Shown: positions 32,976-44,334, numbered from the stretch's first letter. The stretch is DNA of 64,000 nt from Dicyema japonicum (GCA_011109175.1 RDEW01000027.1:333772-397771), one strand, 5' to 3'. Program-made: numbers and translations. The notes: generated by a model from the letters alone, not told the origin.

Positions 32976-33359
32976 TAAAATTCTTGATCGACACTTTGTT
33001 TTATGGTATTCTTGGCATTTCCAATATACTACATTTTTATTCTTGTTGTTTTAGTAATAAGCATATCTGTTAAGAATTATTTTTTGACTTTTTTCAGATT
33101 CAATGAACTGAGGGATCATTTTAAAATGTAATAAAATATCTAATTTTACAGTTATAAATAATACTTTTACGCATTTAGGTTAATTAAGTAGGTCTTAGGT
33201 AATTTCAGTAAAAAATGAGATAATCTTTGGATTTAAATAGATCGAACGTGCAAATTAGGCGAGTTGTTATTAGACAAACATGATGATTTAGACAAATTGT
33301 TAATTATACGAATTGTTTTAGACGAATTAACCGTGAACCCTTTGTAGCAATGATTCGAC
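32976..33359. other. Intergenic AT-rich, nothing recognised
   Basis: No coding or repeat landmark identified. Confidence 0.35.
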
Positions 33360-33780
33360 GTGAATAGAGTGAAGGTAGATTTGATTATTAGACATACAGT
33401 TTATTGCGTGAAAGGCAATTCATGATACGATCAAGGTAAGCCAGAATTACTGCGGTTTCTAAGGAAGGCGATTTGTTCCTAGAAACGATAATAATATCGT
33501 CTGCATAGTACAGGAGTAATGTGCTCGGATCGCCAATACGGGGGACGTCATGTATGAATAAATTAAATGGGAGCCCAGTGGGACTCCATTAGGGAACAGC
33601 CGAGATCTCGATTTACTCGGAATAATCACCACGATAACTAACTTCTCTAACATCTTTGAGAGAGTCCACTTCAGGGAGATAGGATGATATGAGGAAGGGT
33701 CATATTTGGATTTTCCGGATATTAAAAAAATAACTAAATTCGTCCAAATGTTGGAGAGGGCGTGGAGATGTATATGTCCG
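33360..33780 (-). pseudogene. LINE RT fragment with intact YADD but internal deletion
   Basis: Minus strand: 'KYDPSSYHPISLKWTLSKML' followed by 'EKLV' (33710-33650), then directly 'LFPNGVP' (33590) and 'LLLYYADDIIIVSRNKSPS' (33510-33460). Normally about 100 residues, including motif A, lie between the first two blocks, so an internal deletion has occurred. The YADD motif is intact. Confidence 0.65.
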
Positions 33781-33914
33781 TCAGTATCAATCTTGCGTGA
33801 GGCCCAAAGTGCCTTGGAGACATTCCATCAGAATTACAGGCACGGGAGTTCAGTAGGAAGCATGTGGTCTTCCACACTTGTTTTCCAGTTGAAAATACCG
33901 TGTTTGTAAAGTAA

Positions 33915-34340
33915 AAGACAGCGTAACTAAGATTGTGGTGTCGTTTAGTTAATTAGTTAAATGTACCCCCACGTTACCCATGAGCATATGGATACTTAGG
34001 GTTCCGCTTGTATTGTGCTCTTTCTCTAACTTTACTCCTCGCAAGTCTCCGCAGTTCCTTGAGGAATTCACACATAAAATCTCCTGTTTAGTGTTCCAAG
34101 AGATTCCTCTGACGTTGAAATTGCAATTGTAAACGGGGTAGAATAGACAGACTGAGAGTGGGGTAAAGATTATTGTCGAGGTGTCGACCACTCAACCAAC
34201 CAACTGTAATTAGTTAGCTAAAGCACATCCCCTGACCAGTAAACACTGTTTATGGTTTCGCTTGTGCCATGTTTTTCGACTATCCTTTCCGTTAGCCTTT
34301 TCCATCCCTTTCGCTGTGGTGCTCGATGTTGCTAATAATT
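33915..34340 (+). repeat. Repeat family G
   Basis: The core 'gagcatatggatacttaggg' with its left flank ('gttaattagtt...cccacgttaccc') and right flank ('ctttactcctcgcaagtctc') recurs at 59270-59500 ('aaacatatgaatacttaggg'). A second, weaker unit starting 'tgtttatggtttcgcttgtg' may follow near 34245. Probably the 3' end of another retroelement. Confidence 0.5.
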
Positions 34341-34413
34341 ATAATTATTTAATTATTTAAAAGAAAAATAATGATAAAAATAAAAATTATTTCCATAACA
34401 AAATAATTTGAGA

Positions 34414-36173
34414 ATGAGTATATCAGAAAAAACCTACACATTTAAGGAAACAGAAAAATTCGCAAAAGCAAAAGCATTTTTACAGAAAAGTTCGCCCAGT
34501 GGACTGAATTTGTAATATCCGTTGTTTATAACTCCAGATATGATCATCTATCTTCAATTGTAGCCAAAGTACTCCACGAAAGAATCGACGATGCTGTGGA
34601 TGTCCTCGAAGATTTAAGTAGAAAATGCTAAAAAGTGCAAATTCCGTCCAGAGACCGATTCAATAATTGACAAAGTCGACAGATCAAGTGAAGTTGCCCT
34701 TGCTGAAGTTCAACTTCCATTATTTAAGGTACCTTAATCGATTATATTCTTCATTTAGAGCGAGGGAGATGATATGGAAATCGAAGACGAGTCAGAATCG
34801 ATTTTGACAAACCTGATGGAGTCGTTTTACTACTTTGAGCAAATTGGGGTCGGATTTGGGCGAGAAGAAACGACAAAAATATGCTTGGCCATGAAAAAAC
34901 TGACTGAAGAATATCCTTTACAGTCGGCTAACTTTTGGGGGAAGATTTTTGGACTTGAACAGAACTACTACGTTGCAGAAGGCGAATTTAAAGAAGGGGA
35001 AGAGGAAGAAGAGGAGGAAGAAGTATAATTTTATATTTATTCAGGAATTTGATGTAGAAAGTGTGAAAGCCGAAGAAAATGAACTCGAAAACTCTGAGGG
35101 TATCACAGGTTTAAAACTGCTTAGACGAAATTCCAGAGGATGAACCCCCAAAGTCGCAATATAAGCCTCCACCGAAGGTTCCCGCGGAACCATCGAGGAC
35201 TGGGGTGAATAAGAAAATATATTTTGTGTGCAATGACCGTAGTTTAGGATTTTTTATTTTAGCCGGAAAAAGATGGATAAAGTTGCCTAATGTGACTCCA
35301 GAGCAAATCGATGTTGCCCGGAAGATCAAGAAATATTTTAGTGGGACTCTCAACACTCCCATTATGTCTTATCCTCAGTTTCCAGGAAATGAGGGAGAAT
35401 ATTTGCGGGCTCAAATAGCCAGAATTACAGCCAGCACTAAAATATCTCCTCTTGGATTCTATCACTTTGACGAAGAGGAGGAAGAAGAGGAAGAAGGAGG
35501 GGTATCTTAACGTATCATTCTAGCACGTGATAACTTTATCGAAAATCAAGATTTTGAAGGGATTTCTCCGTTCGAACTCATAGACAAGACATTGGCCAAT
35601 TGGGTCCACCATGTTTCACATATACTACCTCAGGTTTACACATTTGTCTTCATTTGTTAGGGAAGGACCACGTGGTGGAATCCAGTTCAAAAGGCTGAAG
35701 AAAATGAAGAGGAAGAAAATGAGGAAGAGGTTGAAGAAGTAGATGAACTAGAACCTGAAGTTGGGCCTCCAATTTTGACTCCATTATCTGAAGATGCCGA
35801 AATTGACTCAATGCAAGTGTGGTCCACAAAACTTCACATCAACTTTCTCCCACAATATTCGATAGCATCTGTTCATTCGAATCTCTGGCCCGGAGCTGTA
35901 AGCTATGGAACAGGAAAGTAAGAATTTGAGTGTTAAATTAGAAAATTTGGGAATATTTACGTTGGTCATGGCCATAAATATTCCTCTCAAAACTATTCCC
36001 CACCGCCTCTTCCTCCAATTATGGAAGAGTTCACAGTAGGACCTGAAGTCAGCGAAATCGAAGATCCGACAGCGGAGGAAGAAGCAGCTTTCAGAGCAGC
36101 CCAACAGGAAGCTGAAGAGGCTATGGATGAAATTGAGGAAGAGGAAGAGGAGGATGAAGAAGAAGACGACTAA
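34414..36173 (+). CDS. RSPH4A: Radial spoke head protein RSPH4A/RSPH6A
   Basis: A component of the radial spoke head in motile cilia. Exons joined by introns of 22-30 nt match human RSPH4A/6A almost throughout: '[20 protein letters not shown]' near the start (26-nt intron 34512-34537), '[16 protein letters not shown]', '[19 protein letters not shown]' plus an acidic run, '[20 protein letters not shown]' (24-nt intron inside), '[19 protein letters not shown]', '[16 protein letters not shown]', '[20 protein letters not shown]', '[20 protein letters not shown]' with 'YVGHGHKY' (24-nt intron inside), and an acidic C-terminus. Length of roughly 530 residues is somewhat below vertebrate RSPH4A. Frame continuity at the G4 run (35499-35502) needs one extra G. 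The gene implies motile cilia and agrees with the CAPSL-like gene at 15.4 kb. The minus-strand ORFs here are shadows. Confidence 0.93.
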
Positions 36174-36247
36174 TTTAATTATCTAATCTAACGTAACATG
36201 TCCTTCAGTTAATAAAATTAACAAAATAATTTTTGTATTTTTACGGT

Positions 36248-36435
36248 TGAGGTGTGGCTTGTTATAAGTGCCGGGCAGATTCGAATCTCACTTTTGTTCA
36301 TTCCGGCTGAAGGTTCCATGTATCTATGATCCCCCTGGTTCGGCGAGAGACGCCATCATCAGTGATATCTCACTTAGGAACTGAATTTTCTACATGGGAC
36401 TGTAACGCAACAAAAAAAGTTGACCATTTTTTTCC
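36248..36435 (+). repeat. SINE family A, sense copy with tRNA-like head
   Basis: The head contains 'cagattcgaatctcac' (B-box-like) and then the family blocks 'cattccggctgaaggttcca', 'gagagacgccatcatcagtg' and 'atatctcacttaggaactga'. The 3' tail differs from other copies. Confidence 0.6.
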
Positions 36436-36765
36436 TTTGGTCTCCCTTTTACCTCGTCATAGCTAGAAAGACAATCCAACCTTAGTCCTCCAGTTAATTG
36501 TCAATGGTATCAAAGAAGAGGTGCTCAATCAACGTGCCCTGATACTAATTGAGCAAATATGTGGTGGTCTACTCACTCTCTCGGAAGGGTCTCAAATGCG
36601 TAGGCATCTCCCTGGAAATAAAGGAGACTTTCTGATGATGAGGATGTTGCTAAAATCATACGTCTGGTTAAGCTGATGTAACGTGGCAGGATAACGTGAT
36701 TAGTTAGTCTGGTTTTATGTGGTTTTTGAATTTTTCATTTTCCTTAGTGTACCGTGCTGGGTAGA
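36436..36765 (+). repeat. LINE family D-like degenerate copy
   Basis: Ends with 'ggataacgtgattagttagt' and 'ctggttttatgtgg', similar to the family D end 'gggatcacgtgatagttagt...ggttttaccgtgg'. Upstream sequence is too diverged to translate. Confidence 0.4.
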
Positions 36766-37079
36766 TGGATAAAAATATTAGTTGAAGGGATCCCACCAAG
36801 TGGACAGATGTTTAACATGATTTATTTATTCTGATGGTAGATTCATTCAAGTTAGCTTAGAAATCTTAAAATTGTTTGATTTTTATTACTCTGATTTCAA
36901 ACGTTATAAAATATTGGCAAATCACTTAAAACCACTAAAACATGAAAGAATCATTATACATCAATCCGAGGCTCTGACTTCATGGCTATTCCACATCAGG
37001 AATAGCCGCTCAAATAATCAACAGCGAATATGATGCGGGTGATGTCAAAAACAAGAGGTTTACTGGTTTCAAAAAGGAA
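36766..37079. other. Intergenic, nothing recognised
   Basis: AT-rich; no recognised feature. Confidence 0.3.
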
Positions 37080-37450
37080 GATGGTCATCACATCCGATCC
37101 AGTCCTGAATTCTGTCTACAAACAGAACCATGCATCTCCTATACGTGTGCTTCCTGGGGTCCGCTTATCTCCTGGACAAATTACATGAAGATCGAAGCTA
37201 ACCAAAAATGACTTAAAGTTACGGAGTGGTTGACTTTTGGAAAGATCCTCTCTCCTAGATTTCCTAATCAATATGAACCGAGGGGGAAGCACGTGCGACT
37301 ACGAGGATTCTTTTTTACGGTCGATACGTGCTTATGTGGGCTCGAGGAGGAACATCGTGCCAGGTTGTGGTCTTTTTTGGAGCGTGGCGGGATCTCGTGA
37401 GTAGTTAGTTTAGAGTTACCGTGGTCTTTCATTCAATGACAAAACGGCAT
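37080..37450 (+). pseudogene. LINE family D 3' end with RT remnant
   Basis: Near 37150 the plus strand encodes 'CASWGPLISWTNYMKIEANQ', which fits the RT C-terminal 'YASPIWAPxLSxTNLxKIQxxQ' block. It then passes into the family D 3' UTR, ending 'gggatctcgtgagtagttag' and 'ttaccgtggtc'. A degraded, 5'-truncated copy. Confidence 0.55.
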
Positions 37451-38389
37451 GAAGCTGGCAAACAGGAACCACCGCGTGTTCTACAACTACGTTTCCTTTA
37501 AAACAATCTTCAATCACAAAATATAGACCGATAATCCGCACAGACATTACTTCGATTTTCCAGACAGATTCCGCGCTCTTTTTGAGTGATTTACGATCAA
37601 TTCCACGGTATTCTCTAAGTGGTTCTGAAAATGTCTAAAGTGGAATGCGATCGGACTAGATAGACTTTGTCTCTGACAACGCCAAAGACTCGGGTACGTT
37701 CACAAAATTCCTTTTCACATATTCAAAAAAATTCTTTAAGATAAACATGATAAACTGAATTTACATCATTCAGTCATACAGAAAGGAGATCGGATGAGAC
37801 ATGGAGTAGGCATAAGAAGATCAGATCGCTCTTGGGAGATGTAGAAGATGTAACACGTCGTAAGGCGTAGTCAGTAGCCAAAGTGATCAAAGAAAGTCAA
37901 AGTGATCAAAGGAAGAAACTCATTAGACTAGAAATAAAGTAATGGAAACTCACTTTACGGAACGGAGAAGATCATTCCAGGGAAGGGGAGATAATTCTGG
38001 CTTTCATATTCAATAACGGTCTAAAGGGTGTCACTAAAAAACTTGAAACAGCCGACGACCTTGATGAACTGGGAGAATAGTCAATGCAGCACAAGTGCCT
38101 CAAATTTTTCTTGTGCTCTCAATTAATAGTAGATGGAAGTTAGCCAAGTTGATCACCTCGATCGATCGAAAGTATGAGACGGTGACTTATTTTTAATGCA
38201 TGTCTTCATCCTAAATGTAAGGTTACCTTATAGTTTCCCTTCCTCAATTTCCATTTGGCAGAAAATTTGAAGGAATCTGGACAATCTGCTTTGAAGAGAA
38301 ACAAGATATTTTTCAGGAAAATACAAAATCATATTAACTATCTCGGTTTCGGATGATTCCCTAAAATCTTTCAAATTTGGGTCAAATTG
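37451..38389. other. Intergenic, no supported gene
   Basis: About 940 bp. A small purine-rich local duplication (aaagtgatcaaagaaagtca/aaagtgatcaaaggaagaaa) is at 37878-37915. No coding similarity recognised. Confidence 0.35.
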
Positions 38390-38600
38390 GATAAGACTCT
38401 AGATACTCCGTGCATCCAACATGTTCTTCGTTCAGAATTCCCGTTTATTTTGTCTCCGTCAATTGGTCCATACTCATGAGAAAAAGGACAAAAGGTTCCA
38501 CCTATCAATGGGCAACGTAGATATTCTGTGGAATGGAAGTACGTCTTCATCTTAACCTACCGACCAATTGACCACCTAGCTAACAGGTTGAATTAATAGT
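38390..38600 (-). repeat. SINE family H, antisense copy
   Basis: Contains 'gttcttcgttcagaattccc', 'ttgtctccgtcaattggtcc', 'gtacgtcttcatcttaacct' and 'gaccaattgaccacctagct', matching the copies at 14860, 16590 and 40990. Confidence 0.55.
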
Positions 38601-39229
38601 CCAATAAAAATATAGTCGTTAACAAAGACATCACAAGATATCATGTTCAAGGTCCCAGGGAATAATAGACATTGGCACGAATGATGACCACACCCAGGTG
38701 TTGTAAAAACCATCTCGGTTTCGAAGGTCTAAGTCGTGAGCCGCGATTGTATTTCCCATTTTGTTGACGATTCCTTTATCTATTTTATCAACAACTCCTG
38801 AGGTGTCGAAGGCTAAGAGACACTAGTACTGAATTAATTAAGGAAAATATAACTGTTAGAAAGAATTAGTTCATTCCTTCCTCTGGACCGCTATGGAGAC
38901 CAACTGGATGGCCCATTGCGTTTTGCGGTCATCCTGGCTTATGAGCAGCCAATACGTCCGAGTTTCTTGAGGATGACCATGGACTTACTGTTTATTGCCC
39001 CTGTTGTCTCGACAACAGTCGAAGGTATATCAGTTGAGGTCCTCTGTACTTCTTTTCTTTATCTCTCTCTGTTTAGACACAATTTGTCTTACAAATTGTT
39101 TCAATTGCCTTACGGTATATTTAAGTTCAAACGTCAATTTTAGGTTAATGTGTAATTAAATTCAAAAGTTTTTATTAAGGAAAGAAAAAAGAGTAAACGG
39201 TTTTATAGCGGCTGCCCTGACTGAGAAGC
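38601..39229. other. Intergenic, nothing recognised
   Basis: A 75-residue frame at 38916-39143 has no recognised motif. The region leads into an inverted RT fragment. Confidence 0.3.
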
Positions 39230-39470
39230 TATTTCCTCTCAAGATGGCGAGCGAGATTCGCTCAAATAACCAGCAGCGCTCACGAGGGTCTCCTGTTCGT
39301 GTAGCGATCCGATTCCCTAGACTACTCAAGAATTCCAGCGTCGGGAACCAGACGTCTCAACGGCGAGTGGAACAAACAAAAAATCCTTGGGTAGGACCCC
39401 TTACTTTTTCCCATTTCATCTTCTCGGCCTTCCATTCCACAGAATGTCTGCGTTGCAATTGATGGTGGAA
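39230..39470 (-). pseudogene. RT family I C-terminal fragment, antisense
   Basis: Inverted near-copy of about 10980-11110: 'agcgctcacgagggtctcct', 'ggaatcgg/cgattcccta' and 'gacgtctcaacggcgagtgg' match with few changes. It encodes the 'PLAVETSG...LSRLGNRIAT' tail on the minus strand. Confidence 0.7.
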
Positions 39471-39592
39471 CCCTTTGTCTTTCTTCTCATGAGTACGGAC
39501 CAATTGAGGAGACATAATAAATGTGAATTCTCTTATTGTGTAATTAAATATCTTTATTGTTCGCGATTTCTAGAAATTTAAACCGCATTTAA

Positions 39593-40240
39593 ATGTTTAT
39601 ATATCGCAAAACCGCATATTTGTCTAGCGTTTGCTTAGATAATTGATGCCATTTAGAAAACTACAATTTTTACGACTTTGATGACGTCTTTGACCAGAGT
39701 GACTTCTTATACAATGACTTTGAGCCTCCGAAGGGATTTTACAGTTATCAGGATCTAAATATGCAACCAACTGAACTGAATGTTTATAAATTTGACGAAC
39801 CCGCGCAAAAAATCATCATTTTTTGAGCCACACGAAATCGATCTCGAGTCTAAAAAACCATCAAAAAAAATGACTCAAGAGAACGGCAATTATGTGAATT
39901 TCAAAGAGCAGCAGTGGACTAAGCGGTTTGATTTTTCCCCGAACGGAAAGAAAGTCTTCAAATATTACTGTAATTTTAATGGATGTTCAAAGTCTTATGT
40001 AAAACACTCTCATATAAAAGCTCATATGAGAAGTCACACGGGTTTTTTTTAATTTTGATGACTTTAGGGGAGAAACCATACATTTGTAAATGGCAAGGTT
40101 GCAAATGGAGGTTCACCCGATCTGATGAATTGACAAGACACTACCGCCGACATACTGGAGTAAAGCCATTCAAATGCCATCTTTGCAATAAATGTTTCTC
40201 CCGGTCAGACCATTTGTCTCTTCATGTGAAGAAGCACTAG
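39593..40240 (+). CDS. Krueppel-like factor (three C2H2 fingers)
   Basis: DNA-binding transcription factor of the KLF family. The C-terminus carries three classical C2H2 fingers: '[20 protein letters not shown]', '[20 protein letters not shown]' and '[20 protein letters not shown]'. Linkers are 'HTGEKPY' and 'HTGVKPF', and the stop follows directly after finger 3. Contact residues K-H-K, R-E-R and R-H-L are those of KLF proteins that bind GT/CACCC boxes; SP proteins differ in finger 1. A 26-nt intron (40042-40067) splits the linker between fingers 1 and 2. The N-terminal part is short and acidic ('[20 protein letters not shown]'), suggesting an activation region. The start is uncertain: I suggest the ATG at 39593 with a 28-nt intron ending at 39657, but one base call there, and one in the A6 run near 39812, must change to keep the frame. 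Confidence 0.82.
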
Positions 40241-40599
40241 ACTTTCCTTTAACCTCCCCAAATTTAACATTCGATATCAGTCTATATTTAGTATTATAAT
40301 AATATTAAAAACTTTAAGAAATAATAATCTAAAAAATAATTCCCTTTTTAATCTTTGGCCGATCGGCATTCTCTGCGTCCTACTTAATTTAATAACCCCG
40401 AAAAATGAACACCAAGAAAGGAGTAACCAACTAATTCTTGCGCGTCCTACATGTCAGTGAGGCTTGCTTAGCTAACTAACGGAACTCATTAAATGCAGTC
40501 AGGCAGTCCTAAATAAAATCTTGCTCAAATATCTTGAAACTTACTCAAATACTAGCTGGTACCACATACTTAATAAAAGGTTAATATAGGACTACTGTA
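40241..40599. other. Downstream of KLF gene, nothing recognised
   Basis: Strongly AT-rich; no feature. Confidence 0.35.
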
Positions 40600-40835
40600 C
40601 ATTTCGGTTGAAGACTCCACGCATCAATATGCGTTGGCTTGACGAGTGACGCTGCCATCAGTGAACCGATCGTTTATGAAGACATCACCCAAGAAAAGAA
40701 AAAACAATAAAGAGCATTCCTCGATTCTCTTTCATTGATTAGCTATGATAACTATTCTTTGCTTAAAATAAAGTGTGTGTTCTGCCTGAGGGGAGCGATA
40801 GTTGATATGGCTCCTCGGAAAGTGCGATAGTGCAT
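40600..40835 (+). repeat. SINE family A, sense copy
   Basis: Blocks 'gtacatttcggttgaagact', 'cttgacgagtgacgctgcca', 'gattagctatgataactatt' and the tail 'cttaaaataaagtgtgtgtt' are all present, the last also in the copies at 9800 and 42475. Confidence 0.65.
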
Positions 40836-40864
40836 ATTTCAGGGCAATATTATTATATGACCCC

Positions 40865-40955
40865 TGTCCCTGTCGGCCTAAGATCACTTAATTAGCTGAG
40901 GATTCTCTTTTTTCCTTTTAATACGGCGATCCTGGATAAAAAATAAAACATATTT
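40865..40955 (+). repeat. Family B2 3' tail fragment
   Basis: 'cctgtcggcctaagatcact' and 'cggcgatcctgg' match the last ~80 bp of the family B2 unit at 17005-17215. Confidence 0.5.
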
Positions 40956-40989
40956 TTTCAAGTTTCTCCAAATTTTGAGTCAGACGATA

Positions 40990-41190
40990 TTTGAGCCCAG
41001 ATCATACTGTAACCGGTTTTTCTTGTTCCGAAACATCGTACATCCAATGTCTCTTGAATCAATCATTCCGTCTATTCGATAAAAACGAGAGGTCACATCC
41101 CTCTTAAAGAGATTTTGTGCAAAAGAGACACGTAGCCACCTGAACCATTCGACCAACTAACCACTTGGCTAGCTGGTCCTGCATTCTAAA
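40990..41190 (-). repeat. SINE family H, antisense copy with tRNA-like 5' end
   Basis: On the minus strand the copy begins 'GCTAGCCAAGTGGTTAG', an A-box-like D-arm sequence, followed by 'TTGGTCGAATGGTTCAGG'. Further blocks are shared with the copies at 14860, 16590 and 38390. No complete tRNA fold is possible, so it is a tRNA-derived or tRNA-like SINE head. Confidence 0.55.
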
Positions 41191-41769
41191 ATATCGCTAG
41201 TCTGAATTCCTGAATATTTATGAAACGCTTGTAGATTTACTAGTATATTTTCTTAAGAAATTAAACCAGAATTAGCAATAGCACCCAAATTAAAAAAATC
41301 GTTTAAAAAGTCACTGATACATGCAAGCAAATAAGAAAAAACGGTAAATTCTAACAAAATACAAAAATCAAAACCAACATTCTCTAGATTTGATGTATGA
41401 ACAGTGTTCCCGTGCCTCAAACAAAAGACTGAATATTTGAGAAAATGCCACAGAATCTACAAACAAAGCATTTCCTTATTCGGGCGAAGGCGAAGGAACT
41501 GGTCTCCTTTCCAAATTCCTTACGCGAAAATGCCTCGTCATAATCCATTTATAGGCAGAATTGTAAGAACATATTTTACAATGAAATAGACTTTTAAATC
41601 AAAAAGATCATTTGCATTTGAGTTTCTAGCAGAAGTGTCCTCTCTTTTCCCAAGAAAAAAAATGCCGAGGCTTCCTGATTTGTGGGATTTGGGGTCGCCT
41701 TAGTGGGCATCGTCAGTGATTTTTATATTGAATCAGGATCATCACAAAGATCCTCAAAGTCGCTAGATA
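41191..41769. other. Intergenic, nothing recognised
   Basis: A 61-residue plus-strand frame (41404-41589) is basic but has no family match. Confidence 0.3.
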
Positions 41770-42126
41770 GCTATCAAAATTTGGGTCCTCAGGGAGCTCA
41801 GAAGAGTCAGTAGTATAATCATTCGCCAAACGTTGGGATCATTTATAGACACTTTGGGAGTAAATATAACAGTTCCTGGATCACTTTTGACTTTCTTTGC
41901 TGGAGAGGATTGAATAGTCTCCGATTTAACTTTGCGTGTTTTCGATATAGTCTTCTTGGCAGATTTATCTGAATAACCACCTCCTATCTTCACCTTAAGG
42001 ATTTGAAGGACTAGTTCCATTTTTATCCGTTTTGATATCTTCAGCGTAAACATTTTCTGTCAGCAATCATGTTCTTTGCGCTTCTCTGGAGGGATGACTA
42101 CGTCTTCAATACTCTTTGTTGGCATG
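41763..42126 (-). CDS. Small lysine-rich hypothetical protein, tentative
   Basis: A minus-strand start at 42124-42126 (MPTKSIEDVVIPPEKRKEHD) runs into a stop after 21 codons. The following region is coding-like and basic ('KSAKKTISKTRKVKSETIQS', then 'SPAKKVKSDPGTVIFTPKVS') and ends near an acidic stretch. Candidate 25-nt and 43-nt introns lie near 41970 but I could not settle the join. Composition suggests a small nuclear protein, with no recognised family. Confidence 0.3.
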
Positions 42127-42454
42127 TCTAAATATCAGCTTAAACTGAATAACCTGAACATGGAAACAAACCAAATTTGTATTCAGAAATTTTTAATTTA
42201 AGCCATAAATTGGCCTCTCGCCTTTCATCTTGTCAGGGATTTCCACAATCCGTAAAATCTCTCAGAAAACAGCATAAATGACAACCCTAAAATACGGTAA
42301 AATATGTACTTTGACTTAAAAACACCTTTTATGATGAAAAGGTTCATGTTAGTCATTAATCCATCAAGTCAGCGCTTTCAAAACCTTTGCTATCAGAAAT
42401 TTTGATCAGAACGAAAATTTTGCAACGCCATTAATAATAATATTACACTTTACG

Positions 42455-42720
42455 AAGAGACGCATTAGCTATAGCTCCTCCAGGCAGGATATACACTTTA
42501 TTCAAGTAAAGAACAGTTATCATAACTAATCGATGAGGGAGAACCAAGGAATACTCTTCACTTGTTTTTTTCTTTTTGTTGGGTGAGTTTTTTTGTAGAC
42601 GATCTGGTTCCGCAGTGAGATATTCACTGATGACTGCGTCACTCGTCAAGCCAAAACATCGTAGATAGAACTTTCAGCCAGAATGTACAGCAGCGAAATT
42701 CTAATTAGGTCTATCATGAC
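42455..42720 (-). repeat. SINE family A, antisense copy
   Basis: Nearly complete: tail 'ctccaggcaggatatacact', 'gaacagttatcataactaat', then 'gacgatctggttccgcagtg', 'gactgcgtcactcgtcaagc', 'ctttcagccagaatgtacag' and the head 'cagcgaaattctaattagg'. All blocks are in the same order as in the copy at the window end. Confidence 0.7.
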
Positions 42721-43419
42721 TTTCCTCTCTTCGAATGTATGTGGCAAACAAGAACGTGAAAGCCTAAGAGGGACGTCCCACAGATCCGCTAGGTGATCTC
42801 TTGTATGGCGGGAAATTGGAAGCGAACCTGACTTGAGAAGGGGTATGCCCTTATCCAATATTTAAAAATTTAAATAAATCACATTTGAACCTCCCAACAG
42901 CACATCTATAACCTTTTTTTTATTTTGTCTAAAGAAAGTCAAAAAACAACTTTTAGGCAAATCCTCCATTGAAACTGAATGCTAATCAATGTTTTATTCA
43001 GGAAAAAGTGATAAAATGAACTTTAGTTGCTGTATAGTGCGGTAAACAAATTATCGATGGACTTAAATATCATGACAGTAGGCAATATTTTGGCAGACAG
43101 TAAAGTGTAGAAAAATCGGAATTATGTGTTTCTCACAACGAATAATACATTGTAGAGTCTAGGTTATTCCATATCAGATGGCATGTAATGGGACTGTTAC
43201 TTAGTTCCACAGGAAATACTTTTTTAAAAAAGATAAAAACATCCAAGTCTATATACAATCCTGTGCTCAAAGGATCTCTCGAAAGGGTGGCCATTGACGT
43301 AGTTCATGGGAATCTTCTTGCATAATCAACTTTGCAAAAGCAGATAATAATGATTTAACCGAAATCGTCGTAGAAGCGGATTATTAGTGAACCCCAAAGA
43401 CCATCAAGAAAATGTTAAA
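42721..43419. other. Intergenic, nothing recognised
   Basis: AT-rich; minus-strand frame 42646-42858 overlaps the SINE and is a shadow. Confidence 0.35.
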
Positions 43420-43489
43420 ACAAATAATTAAATGTTCCAACTTTCCAATAGTCCGCTATCTCCCACGCATAATCTTCAAGTGTCCCAAC

Positions 43490-43645
43490 TGTTAAAAGGA
43501 AGTTTCCGGGAATGTCTACATGTGAACTCAATTGAGGTGTCGTTCTCTAGAACTGATCGGTGTTTCTCTGCGTGGACAATCGTATCATCCAATAGGTTTC
43601 CTGGTTCTTCTCAGGAGCGAAATAAACAGCGGATATGATTTCCTA
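43490..43645 (+). repeat. Repeat family J
   Basis: 'gaactgatcggtgtttctct', 'gtggacaatcgtatcatcca' and 'aggtttcctggttctt' recur at 50110-50265 ('ggactggtcgtgatttttct', 'gatggatttcctggttctt'), same orientation. Identity of the source element is unknown. Confidence 0.45.
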
Positions 43646-44096
43646 TAGATTTCTTTGAGAGGATAGTGGCGATGGAGAGATGAATCAGTATAGGAAAAAG
43701 ATACAAAGTTTCCCGTCTGATTGCATTCAATTTCTCAATCTTTGATGAGGAAACCACAAGCATTTATGCGGAAGAGACATATTTAATAATTGGAACTATG
43801 ACCTGATCCACTTACGGAGTCTAAGTCAAACTTCAGAGTACCATAGGTGACACAGAGAATCTTCTGTTTGAATAGGAACAAGTGTACCATCAATGGACAT
43901 TTCAGTTCCATATCTGAACCTCCTATCCAAACAGAAAATCAGGGAGTTGAAACTGAACTAGAAGACTTTGACTCTTGAATGAATACAACGTCTACCCTTA
44001 GAATTGCAATCAGTAAGTTCAGGAATTTACTGCGGATTTCATTGAAAGCTAACTAACTGAGTAACCATTAGAGAATAACCATTTAGGGGTTTGGCT

Positions 44097-44234
44097 CAAC
44101 ATCTCCAAGCAGAAGTAAGAAAACGAGAACAAGAATACGACAAAGCCAGCCCAAAAAATAATTGGAGTGACTGGGACGGAATGAAATTGGTAGCCGCTGC
44201 AAAAAGTGAACCACAAGACACCACATTGCAATGA
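44097..44234 (+). CDS. Small conserved-looking C-terminal exon, unknown
   Basis: A plus-strand frame following a good acceptor (atttag at 44087-44092) encodes about 46 residues containing 'AQHLQAEVRKREQEYDKASP' and 'NNWSDWDGMKLVAAAKSEPQ' before a stop at 44234. It is charged, helical and protein-like, but upstream exons could not be joined (possible start MNTTSTLRIAISKF at 43980). It would be convergent with UTP4, whose stop is about 100 bp away. The overlapping minus-strand hydrophobic ORFs (44049-44281) are probably shadows. Function unknown. Confidence 0.35.
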   Translation, partial: QHLQAEVRKREQEYDKASPKNNWSDWDGMKLVAAAKSEPQDTTLQ

Positions 44235-44334
44235 GTCAATCCAACAGACCAAGGAAATAACTTTTGCAGTTTCTTAAACAAATAAACTAAACCAAAATAT
44301 AAAAAATAAAATCAATAAATTCTATAAAGAAAAA

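Noticed and set aside
32690-32994. Overlapping ORFs on both strands
   Set aside because: They lie in the non-coding 3' end of LINE family D, which recurs at other sites with the frames destroyed.
35808-36104. 98-residue minus-strand ORF
   Set aside because: Antisense to well-conserved radial spoke head exons; a shadow of the acidic coding sequence.
44049-44281. Hydrophobic minus-strand ORFs resembling small membrane proteins
   Set aside because: The opposite strand has a better protein-like exon with an acceptor site; hydrophobic antisense of a charged frame is expected.
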